From assembly GCA_017792445.1 (NCBI GenBank), contig CP051232.1, positions 310,001 through 374,000 of the forward strand: a stretch of 64,000 nucleotides of DNA, written 5' to 3'. The DNA comes from Maritimibacter sp. GTDB taxonomy: Bacteria > Pseudomonadota > Alphaproteobacteria > Rhodobacterales > Rhodobacteraceae. The notes under the pieces were generated by a model. It did no database searches. It was not told the DNA's origin and was given only the letters and a program-made list of their open reading frames with translations. Shown piece by piece: positions 54,869-63,834 of the stretch. How positions within the stretch are numbered: the first letter of the stretch is position 1; every line of letters begins with the position of its first letter. A program made the position numbers and the translations under genes.

Positions 54869-55135
54869 ATGCGGAAAAGCCGTTTCAGCGAAGAGCAGAT
54901 CATTGGCATCCTGAAGGAGCACCAAGCCGGGATAGGCGCCAAGGAGCTCTGCCGGAAGCATGGCATCAGTGATGGCACGTTTTACAAATGGCGTTCGAAG
55001 TATGGCGGCATGGAAGTGTCGGAGGCCAAGCGGCTGAAGGCTCTTGAGGCCGAGAACGCGAAGCTCAAGAAGATGCTCGCGGAGCACATGCTGGATGTCG
55101 CCACGCTCAAGGAAATGCTGGGAAAAAACTTCTGA
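54869..55135 (+). CDS. IS3-family transposase OrfA
   Basis: An 88-residue DNA-binding subunit. The helix-turn-helix is [20 protein letters not shown], then [20 protein letters not shown], and a leucine-zipper-like end ([20 protein letters not shown]) mediates assembly. GAGGAG precedes the ATG. Near the end the heptamer A-AAA-AAC (55123-55129) is in the right frame for a -1 shift into OrfB, giving the OrfAB transposase. Confidence 0.92.
   Translation: MRKSRFSEEQIIGILKEHQAGIGAKELCRKHGISDGTFYKWRSKYGGMEVSEAKRLKALEAENAKLKKMLAEHMLDVATLKEMLGKNF
55123..55129 (+). promoter_or_regulatory. Programmed -1 frameshift heptamer
   Basis: A AAA AAC read in the OrfA frame (GGA AAA AAC TTC TGA). After a -1 slip the frame continues CTT CTG AAG and stays open through the GTG at 55159 into OrfB. 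Confidence 0.7.
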
Positions 55136-55158
55136 AGCCCGGTGCAAGGCGACGAGCA

Positions 55159-55977
55159 GTGGACTGGGCCATGACAGAGAAGAGCTACAACCAGCGACGG
55201 GCCTGCGCTTTGGCCGGGATTGATCCGCGCGTTTACAGGCGGCGATCAACCAGACCTGCGGACACTGAGCTGCGAGAGAGGCTGAAGGAGCTGTCCAGCG
55301 AACGGCGTCGCTTCGGCTATCGGAGGCTGCACCTGCTTCTTGGCCGCGAAGGCTGGAAGGTGAACTGGAAGAAGCTCTACCGGATCTACCGAGAAGAAGG
55401 CTTAACAGTCCGTAAACGGGGCGGTCGCAAGCGGGCCCTGGGGACCAGGGCGCCCATGGCGATCCCGCAGGGGCCGAACCCCCGCTGGTCGCTGGACTTC
55501 GTGTCAGACAGCCTGTCCGATGGTCGCCGCTTCCGGGTGCTCTGCGTCATCGACGACTTCAGCCGGGAATGCCCGGCCGCGGTCGTGGACACCTCGCTGT
55601 CAGGGCAGCGCGTTGGGCGTGAGCTCGACAGCATCGCTCGAGTGCGCGGCTATCCCTGCATGGTAGTGAGCGACAACGGCACGGAGCTGACCTCGAACGC
55701 CATCCTCAAATGGCAGGAGGAGCGCCGGGTCGAATGGCACTACATCGCTCCGGGAAAACCGATGCAGAATAGCTTCGTCGAGAGCTTCAATGGACGTCTG
55801 CGTGACGAATGCCTCAATGAGCACCTGTTCGCCAATCTGCGCCACGCCCGCGACCTGATCGAGGCGTGGCGCGACGACTACAACCACCACCGCCCCCACA
55901 CGAGCCTCGACGGGCTCACCCCGTGGGAGTATCACCAACGGTCAGTAGAGGACCAAACCCTGAACAGAGCTAGCTAA
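55159..55977 (+). CDS. IS3-family transposase OrfB (DDE integrase domain)
   Basis: At least 272 residues, expressed as the C-terminal part of OrfAB after -1 frameshifting; the listed GTG start is nominal. HTH_21 region [20 protein letters not shown] precedes the catalytic core: first Asp in [13 protein letters not shown], second in [12 protein letters not shown], and Glu in [20 protein letters not shown]. The typical ending [17 protein letters not shown] is complete, so the catalytic triad is intact. Confidence 0.9.
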   Translation: MDWAMTEKSYNQRRACALAGIDPRVYRRRSTRPADTELRERLKELSSERRRFGYRRLHLLLGREGWKVNWKKLYRIYREEGLTVRKRGGRKRALGTRAPMAIPQGPNPRWSLDFVSDSLSDGRRFRVLCVIDDFSRECPAAVVDTSLSGQRVGRELDSIARVRGYPCMVVSDNGTELTSNAILKWQEERRVEWHYIAPGKPMQNSFVESFNGRLRDECLNEHLFANLRHARDLIEAWRDDYNHHRPHTSLDGLTPWEYHQRSVEDQTLNRAS

Positions 55978-55981
55978 AGAA

Positions 55982-56006
55982 CGCGGACTCTATGGGGAGC
56001 AGGTCA
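55982..56006 (-). repeat. Right inverted repeat of the IS
   Basis: On the minus strand it reads TGACCTGCTCCCC then ATAGAGTCCGCG, matching the left end. Confidence 0.85.
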
Positions 56007-56083
56007 CCGGGAACCTGATAGAAATCCTCACATCCGGCGATGCGCAGGTTTACATCTGGGCGGTGGACGTCAGGCCAGCTTGA
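56007..56083 (+). pseudogene. Possible 3' remnant of a gene cut by the IS
   Basis: Immediately right of the IS an open frame without a start reads GNLIEILTSGDAQVYIWAVD and VRPA before TGA 56081-56083. The composition looks protein-like and begins at the IS boundary, as expected for a decapitated gene. No family is recognised, and 25 codons is short, so chance is possible. Confidence 0.25.
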
Positions 56084-56197
56084 CGATGGCCGTCCTCCGC
56101 CGACGCATGCTGCGGGGTGGTTTCGACCGCGCCAATGTGTCGCGCACAGGCCGTGACGGCCGATTGCCCGGCGCCATTCCGAGTGCTGGCCGATCCT

Positions 56198-56947
56198 TCA
56201 AAACCTGACGGTCACTCCCATGACCGGCCCTGATTGCGAGGCGTTGTAGACGACGCCGTCCTTGGCGTAATCCACGTCCATGTGCCGCCAGCCGACGCCG
56301 ACAGAGACGCTGTCGGTGACCAGGTAATTCACGCCGACCATGACCGACCACTGGAAGTCAGAGCCGACGCCGAAGCCGCCAATATCCGCGGCGCCGAAGG
56401 CCACCCACCTTTCGCCAAGCCGATAGTTCCCCGCGACCCCCAAGATGGGGTCGGTCCAGCTGGCGTCGGTGTCCTGGGAATATGATCCGCCAATCGTTGT
56501 CACGGAATAGGTGTTGTTGAGGGACCAGTGCCGAAAGCCCGCATAGGCGTCGACGTAGTGCCGGTCAGATCGGCTGATCGTCGTGCCGAAGGCCAGGGCG
56601 AAGTTCGCTGTTTTGCTTTTGATCTCGTACCCTTGCAAGACCGGACCGCCCAGCGTTTCGTACGAGGTGGTCTGCACCAGGGAGCCGTCGAAATAGAGGA
56701 CCCACGGGTCATTTCGCGCGCTGCCTGTCAGGAAAAAGGCGTAGTCCAGATCGTTGAGGACGTCGCCGAAGGACAAATCGACAGGCTGTGACGGAAAGCC
56801 CGGAAGGGTCCCGACGTCGCCCTCGAGGCCGGACATCCAGCCATAAGGGCTGACGGTGAACTCCCACCCTCCCTGTGCCCACCCGGGCGCCGGAAGGATC
56901 TGACTGGCCGCGATCGTCAGAACGGCGGCCACGTATTTCCTAATCAC
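56198..56947 (-). CDS. Outer-membrane beta-barrel protein
   Basis: A 249-residue protein. Signal peptide MIRKYVAAVLTIAASQILPA with cleavage near GWAQ (residue 25). The rest alternates hydrophobic and polar residues in Gly/aromatic-rich strands (WEFTVSPYGWMSGLEGDVGT, YVDAYAGFRHWSLNNTYSVT, VSVGVGWRHMDVDYAKDGVV) and ends with a terminal Phe (GVTVRF), the outer-membrane assembly signal. Eight to ten strands are likely. No substrate can be proposed. It is the last gene of a minus-strand cluster with another barrel and two DUF1254 proteins. Confidence 0.75.
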   Translation of the reverse strand: MIRKYVAAVLTIAASQILPAPGWAQGGWEFTVSPYGWMSGLEGDVGTLPGFPSQPVDLSFGDVLNDLDYAFFLTGSARNDPWVLYFDGSLVQTTSYETLGGPVLQGYEIKSKTANFALAFGTTISRSDRHYVDAYAGFRHWSLNNTYSVTTIGGSYSQDTDASWTDPILGVAGNYRLGERWVAFGAADIGGFGVGSDFQWSVMVGVNYLVTDSVSVGVGWRHMDVDYAKDGVVYNASQSGPVMGVTVRF

Positions 56948-57018
56948 GAGTAGCTTCTCCTTTCGCTACAGCCGTTTTGGGTGCGCAAGTCCCAGCGGCG
57001 GCCTTTCTTGGTGGGACA

Positions 57019-57804
57019 TCACCCTCTTGGAAACACAAACTGCACCTGGAAACGGTATCGCCAGCCCTCCGGGCCGTTGGCCGGAGACTCGGCCCAGTAT
57101 CCCGCGCCCATTTGGAAACTGACCGGGCGCTGGCCGATGACGGCGAGTTTGGAGACGGCGAAGTTCACCGGTACGGACCATTGATCGTTTGCCCAGTCGT
57201 ATGTGCTTTCGCTTTGCACCGAGAGGGTCCACGAGGTGTCGGTGGTGTAGCTCGCGAACGGCTGAATGAAGGTGGCGTTGGTGGGCGTTTTCGGACCGCG
57301 TTCCAGATCCCAGATGTGGTTGGAAAGGGCGCCGAAGGTCCAGGGACCGGACTGCTTGAGCACAATTCCGGTGATCCCGGCAGCCCAGGTTTCGCTTGAG
57401 ACGTCCGACCACGTCGGCACGCGGACCACCGGCCCGACGCCCCATGTCAGGCCGTCTTGTGTGGGCGGCGTGTACCAAGCATTCAAAAGTACATCCCCAA
57501 ACCCGCTTTGCGAGGTGCCCGGGATGACGTCAGTCTGCCACACATATGGAACGATCGTCCGCGTGACGACGTTCGCTCCGTTATCGAGTGTGAAGGGTAT
57601 CACCGGCTGAAGGTTCAGCGTGGTTCGGCTGCCTTCGTCTTCCGGCCCGATATTGCCATCGAAGTTCAGCTGGTAAGGAACAGAGATCACGGCGGATATC
57701 GGGTTGGCGAGCTGCTGCGCCAGATCGGATGTGTCTTGCGCATGCGAAGTTCCGGCGCCCGCGCAAGACAGCACGCCTAGTACCCAGATCCACCTTCCAA
57801 ACAT
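57019..57804 (-). CDS. Outer-membrane transporter-like protein
   Basis: A 261-residue protein with a signal peptide (MFGRWIWVLGVLSCAGAGTS, cleavage after SHA near residue 22). The mature start DTSDLAQQLANPISAVISVP and YQLNFDGNIGPEDEGSRTTL is typical of the MetA/phenol-pathway-type 'transporter' barrels annotated next to aromatic or hydrocarbon genes. It ends QFVFPRG, with strand patterns throughout. Function is unproven. It lies 33 bp downstream of a DUF1254 gene on the same strand. Confidence 0.7.
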   Translation of the reverse strand: MFGRWIWVLGVLSCAGAGTSHAQDTSDLAQQLANPISAVISVPYQLNFDGNIGPEDEGSRTTLNLQPVIPFTLDNGANVVTRTIVPYVWQTDVIPGTSQSGFGDVLLNAWYTPPTQDGLTWGVGPVVRVPTWSDVSSETWAAGITGIVLKQSGPWTFGALSNHIWDLERGPKTPTNATFIQPFASYTTDTSWTLSVQSESTYDWANDQWSVPVNFAVSKLAVIGQRPVSFQMGAGYWAESPANGPEGWRYRFQVQFVFPRG

Positions 57805-57837
57805 CTGCCGCCCTCCCCGAAGCCGCTTGTCAAACCG

Positions 57838-58839
57838 TCATGCCGACGGCTTTGGTTTCGGGAAGGTCCAGCTTCCGTCCAGGATTTCCTGCCGCGGCTC
57901 GTAAAGCCGGACGGTATAGTTCCAGCCAGCCGTGATCGGGATGCAATTGATCCGCCCGTCATCGCAGCCGCCGAAGTGGATCGTGTAAGACCCGTCGTCG
58001 TTCGGTGTGGCCGAGGTCTGGTTGTAGCTGTTCCGGCCAAGCGCGTTGGGCGCAAGATAGCCATCCACGTCGTAGACGGTGATCGACCAGAAGGCGTCCA
58101 CCGGTACGTCGCGCAGCGTCACTTCGTACGGGGTCTCGCCGTCATTCTTGTCGGCGGCGCCGAGAAATGCGCTGGCTGTCGTGGCCGGTTGCCCCGCCCA
58201 TCCCGCCATCCCGATCAGATGGCCGAGCGGGTCCACTTCGTCGCGACGGCCAAAGGCGGTGCTGGCGTCAAGGCCAACGACAGCAGCAAGATCGCTGATC
58301 GCCTTCCGCGCGGCTTCAAGGTTTTCAAGGTCCCAGTCCGGTGCTTCGAAGGGGCCGCTTCCACCGCCTTCAAGGCGTATTCCGTCCTGCACGGCATGGG
58401 CGCGGGCGGCATCTTCGGGATCGCCCGCGTCGATGAAGGTGCGGAACAGGAGCATCGCGAAGCGTGTCCCAACCTCGTCCTCGGTCAGTTCATAGGCACC
58501 GGGTTCGGCATAGGCGAAGTTGTAGTGGTCCTGGCTGATGACCAGCACGGATTGGAACCGGCCGTCGCCCTCGGGCAGCGTCACCGTCACCGGTTCGGAC
58601 AGGTCAATAATGGCCGCCGAATACAAGGTGTCCTGGTTGGGCCGGATGACCGGTTGCGGCTTGTCCGCGGAGGTTACTTCGCGCTCATGGGAGATATCGC
58701 CGACACCGGTTCCGTTGGCCTTCATGGTGAGCCGGAACATCGTATCGCTCTCGGCGCGCATGAGGTTCTGGATCGTGATGTCCTCAGAAAGGACCGGCGC
58801 AGGTGCGCAAAGCGCAATGGCCAGAAAAATATACCGCAT
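57838..58839 (-). CDS. DUF1254/DUF1214 periplasmic protein
   Basis: A 333-residue protein. The signal peptide is MRYIFLAIALCAPAPVLSED, cleaved near residue 19. The DUF1254 part has RPNQDTLYSAAIIDLSEPVT and VISQDHYNFAYAEPGAYELT; the DUF1214 part has FWSITVYDVDGYLAPNALGR, then NYTVRLYEPRQEILDGSWTF near the C-terminus. Function is unknown; the family often lies beside barrels or lipid genes. It is a tandem paralogue of the next gene upstream (17 bp between them). The signal peptide here is intact. Confidence 0.85.
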   Translation of the reverse strand: MRYIFLAIALCAPAPVLSEDITIQNLMRAESDTMFRLTMKANGTGVGDISHEREVTSADKPQPVIRPNQDTLYSAAIIDLSEPVTVTLPEGDGRFQSVLVISQDHYNFAYAEPGAYELTEDEVGTRFAMLLFRTFIDAGDPEDAARAHAVQDGIRLEGGGSGPFEAPDWDLENLEAARKAISDLAAVVGLDASTAFGRRDEVDPLGHLIGMAGWAGQPATTASAFLGAADKNDGETPYEVTLRDVPVDAFWSITVYDVDGYLAPNALGRNSYNQTSATPNDDGSYTIHFGGCDDGRINCIPITAGWNYTVRLYEPRQEILDGSWTFPKPKPSA

Positions 58840-58856
58840 GGTCTTTGTCCTTTGTG

Positions 58857-59924
58857 TCAGTTCACCGGCTGGACTTCGGGAAAGGTCCACGATCCGTCGA
58901 GAACCTCGGGCGCCGCGCGATAAAGCCGCACGGTGTATTGCCATCCCTCGACGAGCGGCAGGCAATTCACGCGCCCGTCCTCGCAGCCGCCCAAGTGCAC
59001 GGTCATGCTGCCGTCCTCGTTTCGCGTCCCGCTGACGGAATTGACGACGTAGGCGTCGAGAGCGTTCGGCGCGAAATATCGGTTTGCATCATAGAGACTG
59101 ACCGACCAGAAATCCTTGACCGGGACCTCGGCAGGCACCTCGATCTTGTATTCCCCGATCGGCAGGTTCGGCGAGATCCCGAGATAAAGCGCCTCGTCCT
59201 CGGGCAGCCCGCCCCAACCCCCGGCCGTGCCGATGAAATGGCGCACCGGATCAACATCTTCCTTCTTGCCGAACATATGGAAACTGTCCGGCAGATAGGC
59301 GCCGATACCGACAATCGCCTTCACGAGACCCGCGAAACTCTCTTCGTCATAGGGCGGTACGATGAAAGGCTCGGATGATGCGGCGTCGATCGACATCTGG
59401 TCTTGGATCGCGTGCACGGCAGCCACGTCCGCGGGGTCGGTCGCATCCAGCAGAACGCGCAAGTAGACGGCGACGTAGGGCGTGTCGAACGTGTCCATGT
59501 CGAGCGTATAGGTGCCGCCGCCGTGGAACACCTTGATGAGGTAGTGATCCTGGTTGATGACCATCGCCGACATGTAGCGGTCGCCGACATCGGGAAGGGT
59601 GAAGGTGGCGCCCTCGCTGATATCGATGATCGCGGCGCTATAGAGCGTATCCCGGTTCGCGCTGATGGTCGTCTGATTGTCGACGGGCATCATATCGCGG
59701 AAGTGGTAGAACTTGTTCACCCCTTCGGCGAGGGCGACATATTTTCCGAACTCGATGTCTGTCGCCGCACGGATGAAGCTATCAACCGTAACCGGTAGAG
59801 TTTCGGAATCCCCAGACAGGTTAGCCGAGTCAGATTTACTCTGAGCCACGGCACCTTCAAAAAGATTCATCTAAGACGCGGCAATTGTCATAAATGACAA
59901 AAGCCAAACGTGACGTTTTCTCAT
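58857..59924 (-). pseudogene. DUF1254/DUF1214 protein with amber codon in its signal peptide
   Basis: From ATG 59924, behind AGGGGGATCC, the frame reads MRKRHVWLLSFMTIAAS, then TAG at 59871-59873, then continues in the same frame as MNLFEGAVAQSKSD and the complete 337-residue DUF1254/DUF1214 protein. The part before the stop is a signal-peptide n- and h-region, and GAVAQ after it looks like the cleavage site. If translation restarts at ATG 59870, the product lacks an export signal and no ribosome site is visible. The mature part is intact (RDTLYSAAIIDISEGATFTL, FWSVSLYDANRYFAPNALDA). Either a recent loss of export or suppressed/reinitiated translation. Confidence 0.7.
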
Positions 59925-60047
59925 GGATCCCCCTTTGAAATAAGCCACGAGAACTCAGACCAACAAACCGCTTAAAATCTCGATTCGGCTTCCACCGCGA
60001 AAATTATTAGCATTCCATTACCGGTCATTTTGCGACAAGTTCCGAAC

Positions 60048-61064
60048 ATGCAACGACACATGGTTCATCTGTTTGAAACCGCCCACGCGGCAAAACTGCT
60101 CGAGCGCTACGCGCCGAAAAGGGTGATCGATCGCGCACTTTGCGCGGCTGGTCTCGATCGCCGGATTCTGTCGGGCCTGCCGGGGTTCATTCCCTATGCC
60201 GCCGAGGCAGTTATGGTCGAAACCGTCGCCCGTTCGATCGGTGACCGCCACCTTGGGGCGCGCCTTGGTCGCGACTTCGACTACGCCACCTACGGCGCCT
60301 TCGCGAGCTATGTTCTGGGCGCGCGGGACCTGGCGTCTGCGATGCATCGCGGGCGGCGCGCCCTTGTGGTGACCCACCCGGGATCCAGCATCGAGATGCG
60401 GCAGGAAGATGGGCACCTTGTCGTTGGACGCAGCACGGCTGGCCTTTCCGTGGTGGGGCACCGACACCTCGACGAAGGCGCGCTTTTCGTAATCCTCAAG
60501 TCGGTCCGCCACTTCGCCGGCCCGGACTGGTGCCCGGATTGGGTAGAGGTCCCCGAAATGCGGTCAGGTGATGCCGAGACCCTAAGCGCCTTGATCGAAG
60601 CGCCTGTCCGAACGGGCGCGGCCATGCCGTCCATCGCGATCGGAATCGGCGATCTCGCGGCCAAGAATCCGGTCTGGGCCTCGACGCGGAACCGCGTGAA
60701 GCTTCAGGAACTGCCTGACCTCATGGGTGTAGAGACGTCCCAGACGATGGAGTCCTCTGTCCGTCAGATCCTGCGGGTGCATCGTCCGACGCTGGACGTA
60801 TCCGAAGAGGCCGTGGCGAGATACCTCGCCATCAGCCGCCGCTCGCTGCAACGCGCATTGAAATCGGAGGGCACGACGTTCCGCGAAGTCCGCGCCCAAG
60901 CGATCGCGGAACGCGCCCGTGCGCTGCTGACCGGTTCGGACCTTGGCGTGACGATGATCGCCAAGACCTTGGGATATGACGAGCCAAAGAGCTTTCGGCG
61001 CGCGTTCAGAACGTGGACCGGCATGTCTCCGGCAGACTATCGCGCCTCGCAAAAGGACCCCTAG
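60048..61064 (+). CDS. AraC-family transcriptional regulator
   Basis: About 338 residues from ATG 60048 (344 from a TTG at 60030). The N-terminal Arabinose_bd-like region (AAKLLERYAPKRVIDRALCA to about residue 200) is typical of the OruR/ArgR-type AraC group. The C-terminal double helix-turn-helix has VARYLAISRRSLQRALKSEG and the signature IAKTLGYDEPKSFRRAFRTW, ending TGMSPADYRASQKDP. It is divergent from the DUF1254 cluster and probably controls it; the 120-bp spacer is AT-rich. Confidence 0.88.
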   Translation: MQRHMVHLFETAHAAKLLERYAPKRVIDRALCAAGLDRRILSGLPGFIPYAAEAVMVETVARSIGDRHLGARLGRDFDYATYGAFASYVLGARDLASAMHRGRRALVVTHPGSSIEMRQEDGHLVVGRSTAGLSVVGHRHLDEGALFVILKSVRHFAGPDWCPDWVEVPEMRSGDAETLSALIEAPVRTGAAMPSIAIGIGDLAAKNPVWASTRNRVKLQELPDLMGVETSQTMESSVRQILRVHRPTLDVSEEAVARYLAISRRSLQRALKSEGTTFREVRAQAIAERARALLTGSDLGVTMIAKTLGYDEPKSFRRAFRTWTGMSPADYRASQKDP

Positions 61065-61177
61065 GAACAGATCGCCCGACCGGCACGTGGCCGTGCGCCA
61101 TGCCAGAACCGCTTCAGTTTCCGACAACACCATTCCGGTCAATTAAGCCGATACAACCTGCCAGCAACGCCAGTGCC

Positions 61178-62566
61178 TTATGCCGCGACCGTCCCCTTAG
61201 TCGATACCTCGGCCCGCAGCGACTTGGGATATCGGACGAACAGGATGGCCGGGCTTGGCAGGCCTTCAGCGGTGATCGTCTCGGCAAGCCGGGAAAGCGT
61301 TGTGGCCGCATGGCGTTCGCGGTCGGTGCTCGCGCAGGACACGATATCGACGGGGCAGTCCAAGGGGGCGCCGCTTGCCAGCAGGTCGCGCTGGACCTCG
61401 GCTGCTTTCTCCACCGCCATGTAGAACGCCATCGACGTGCCGGGCTGCGCGATGTGCGCGCGGGTGGGCGTGGCGTCTCCGGGGCGGCAAGTGCCGGTGG
61501 TGATGACGAAAGTGTCGGTCTCTCCCCGCTCGGTCAGCGGGCGGGTCAGGCTTGCGGCGGCAGCCGAGGCGGCGGTGATGCCGGGGACGATCTCGACCTC
61601 GATACCGGCGGCGCGGGCTGCGGCGATCTCTTCCCCGGCGCGGCCGAACACCGACGGATCGCCCGACTTCAGGCGCACCACGCGGCGGCCCTTCGCGGCC
61701 TCTGCCACGATAAGCCGGTCGATGCGGTCCTGCGGCCAAGCACAAGCGCCGACGTCCTTGCCGACGAACACCCGGTCGGCGTCGCGGCGGGCGAGTTCCA
61801 GCACCTCTGGATCGACAAGCCGGTCGTAGAAGATCACGTCCGCCGACTGCAGCCGCTGCACCGCGCGAAGCGTCAGCAGGTCGCGGGCTCCGGGGCCCGC
61901 CCCCACCAGCGCGATGTGGCCCTGCCGGTCCGGGGCCTTGCCCAGGGCGATGGCGTCCTTCAGAAGTCGCGCGGCGTCCCGTTCGCGACCGGCAAGGTGC
62001 GCGCGGAAGGCTTCGCCTGAGAAGGCCCATTCCCAGAACCCGCGCCGTGCCGATGGCGCAAATCGTTCGGCCACCGCGTCGCGCAACCGTCCGGCCAACG
62101 CTACGAAGGACCCAAGCCGGGGCGCCAGCATCGTTTCGACCTCGGTCTTGATCGCCCGCCCCAGCACCGGCGCCGCGCCTTCCGTTCCGATGGCGACCAC
62201 GACAGGATCACGGTCGACGATCGAGGGGGTGAAGGCGTCGCACAGTTCCGGCCGGTCGATCACGTTCACGACCGCGCCCGCCGCCCGTGCCTGCGCTGCA
62301 AGCTGGCGGTCCTGTTCCTCGTCTCCGGTCGCGATGAACACCAGAACCGCGTTCGCGAAGGTGTCCGGCCCCGCCTCGTGCGCCTGCCGGGCGCGGCCGG
62401 ACGCGACGACGCCTTCCAATTCAGGATCAAGGCCATCGGCCACGATCACGATTTCTGCCTCGGTTTTCAGGATCAGCCGGCATTTGCGCGCCGCTTCTTC
62501 CCCGCCGCCACAGATCACCACGCGCCGCCCCGTCATCCGGAGAAACATCGGGAAATTCTTCATCAC
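61178..62566 (-). CDS. cysG: Siroheme synthase CysG (trifunctional)
   Basis: A 462-residue enzyme that turns uroporphyrinogen III into siroheme, the cofactor of sulfite and nitrite reductases. The N-terminal dehydrogenase/ferrochelatase half has RRVVICGGGEEAARKCRLIL; the C-terminal SAM uroporphyrinogen III methyltransferase half starts near residue 216 with HIALVGAGPGARDLLTLRAV, then VFVGKDVGACAWPQDRIDRL and VVRLKSGDPSVFGRAGEEIA. The length is that of the fused E. coli form. No sulfite reductase gene is in the window. Confidence 0.93.
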   Translation of the reverse strand: MMKNFPMFLRMTGRRVVICGGGEEAARKCRLILKTEAEIVIVADGLDPELEGVVASGRARQAHEAGPDTFANAVLVFIATGDEEQDRQLAAQARAAGAVVNVIDRPELCDAFTPSIVDRDPVVVAIGTEGAAPVLGRAIKTEVETMLAPRLGSFVALAGRLRDAVAERFAPSARRGFWEWAFSGEAFRAHLAGRERDAARLLKDAIALGKAPDRQGHIALVGAGPGARDLLTLRAVQRLQSADVIFYDRLVDPEVLELARRDADRVFVGKDVGACAWPQDRIDRLIVAEAAKGRRVVRLKSGDPSVFGRAGEEIAAARAAGIEVEIVPGITAASAAAASLTRPLTERGETDTFVITTGTCRPGDATPTRAHIAQPGTSMAFYMAVEKAAEVQRDLLASGAPLDCPVDIVSCASTDRERHAATTLSRLAETITAEGLPSPAILFVRYPKSLRAEVSTKGTVAA

Positions 62567-62790
62567 TTGCCCCTTTCAAACGCCAAAAGGCCGCCGACAC
62601 GCACATGGCCAGTTGCCATGCGTGGTCGAGCAGCCTTGCTCAAGAAGCCCAATCTTCGGGAAACAGGCAGCGCCGTTGCCACCTGCGTTCGTGCTAGATC
62701 ACGCGGTGGCCTGTCCGCAAGCGCGATGCGGCCCTGCGCGCGGGTGCGGGGCGCGAAACCATGGTCCGCGCCCGAAAAATGCTCAAGAGT

Positions 62791-63834
62791 TCAGCAGATG
62801 CGCGGCAGTTGCTCGCCCACAAGCATGTCCACGATCCGGGTTCCGCCGAATGCGGTGCGAGTCAGCACCGGGATGCGGCCCGCCTCCACCGCGCGACCGA
62901 TGACCGTCGCCCCCTCGCCTTCCGGCAGGCGCCGCATCGCCGCAAGCGCCGCCTCGGCCTGCGCTTCGGGCACGAACAGAACCAGCCGCCCTTCGTTGGC
63001 AAGGTACAGCGGGTCAAGACCGAGGATCTCGCACATGCCGCGCACTTCGGCCCGCACCGGCACGTCCTCGTCGCGCAGTTCAACCGTCACGCCCGCCTCC
63101 GCCGCCATCTCGTTCAGCGCCGAGGCGATACCGCCCCGCGTCGCGTCCCGGGCGGCCCGAACGTCGGGTGCGGCGGCCAGCACCGCCTCCATCAGATGGC
63201 CCAGCGCCGCACAGTCGCTTTGCACCGGTGTCGACAGCGCCAGATCGCCCCGCGCGGCGAGGATTGCTGCGCCGTGGTCGCCCAGTACGCCGTTGACGAT
63301 GGCCACGTCGCCGGGGCGGATCTTCGCCGCACCGATGTCCCGGCCCGGGGGGATCACTCCGACGCCCGAGGTCGTCACGAACACCGTGTCGCAACTCCCC
63401 TTCTCGACTACCTTGGTGTCACCGGTCACGATCGCCACCCCCGCCGCCTCGGCCTCGCGCGCCATCGAGGCGACGATACGGCGCAGAAGGTCGAACTCGC
63501 AGCCTTCCTCGATGATGAACGAGGCCGACAGCCACAAGGGCCGCGCGCCGCCGACCGCAAGGTCGTTCACCGTGCCGCAGACCGCGATCTTGCCGATGTC
63601 GCCGCCCGGAAACTCCACCGGGGTCACGACATAGCCGTCGGTTGTGAACGCCAGTTGCGCGCCGGGTTCCTGCAGCGCGGCAGACGTCAGCCGCGCCTGA
63701 TCCTCGTTGCCCGGAGGCTGGAACACGCCGGTGAAGATCTCTTCGATCAGGTCGCGCATCGCACGGCCGCCGCCGCCATGGGCCAGCGTCACGCGGTCAC
63801 CGCGCAGGCGGGAAATGCTCCGGTCCATCTTCAT
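62791..63834 (-). CDS. hypE: Hydrogenase maturation factor HypE
   Basis: A 347-residue protein that dehydrates the thiocarboxamide on its C-terminal Cys to thiocyanate, giving the cyanide ligands of the [NiFe]-hydrogenase active site with HypF. It shows the PurM-like motifs [20 protein letters not shown] and [36 protein letters not shown], and the diagnostic C-terminal PRIC with the reactive Cys as last residue. ATG 63834 overlaps the hypD TGA (ATGA). Confidence 0.95.
   Translation of the reverse strand: MKMDRSISRLRGDRVTLAHGGGGRAMRDLIEEIFTGVFQPPGNEDQARLTSAALQEPGAQLAFTTDGYVVTPVEFPGGDIGKIAVCGTVNDLAVGGARPLWLSASFIIEEGCEFDLLRRIVASMAREAEAAGVAIVTGDTKVVEKGSCDTVFVTTSGVGVIPPGRDIGAAKIRPGDVAIVNGVLGDHGAAILAARGDLALSTPVQSDCAALGHLMEAVLAAAPDVRAARDATRGGIASALNEMAAEAGVTVELRDEDVPVRAEVRGMCEILGLDPLYLANEGRLVLFVPEAQAEAALAAMRRLPEGEGATVIGRAVEAGRIPVLTRTAFGGTRIVDMLVGEQLPRIC

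Larger units (their letters stand above)
54804..56006 (+). mobile_element. IS3-family insertion sequence, IS407 group
   Basis: A 1203-bp element with two ORFs in the IS3 layout. Ends are inverted repeats starting TGACCTGCTCCCC. The flanking tetranucleotides are AGCT (left) and CCGG (right), so the 4-bp target duplication expected for this group is missing. That suggests a deletion or recombination after insertion. Both ORFs are intact, so it may still be mobile. Confidence 0.9.

Noticed and set aside
54698-55249. Minus-strand frame across the IS left end
   Set aside because: Antisense to OrfA with no domain; crosses the IS boundary.
56070-56351. 93-codon minus-strand frame between the IS and the barrel gene
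   Set aside because: Overlaps the 3' end of the barrel gene in another frame; Arg-rich with no recognisable features.
46966-61177. Island with attachment repeats at tRNA-Ser
   Set aside because: I looked for a second copy of the tRNA 3' end downstream to 61 kb and saw none, and no integrase is present; only the tRNA border is kept as an observation.
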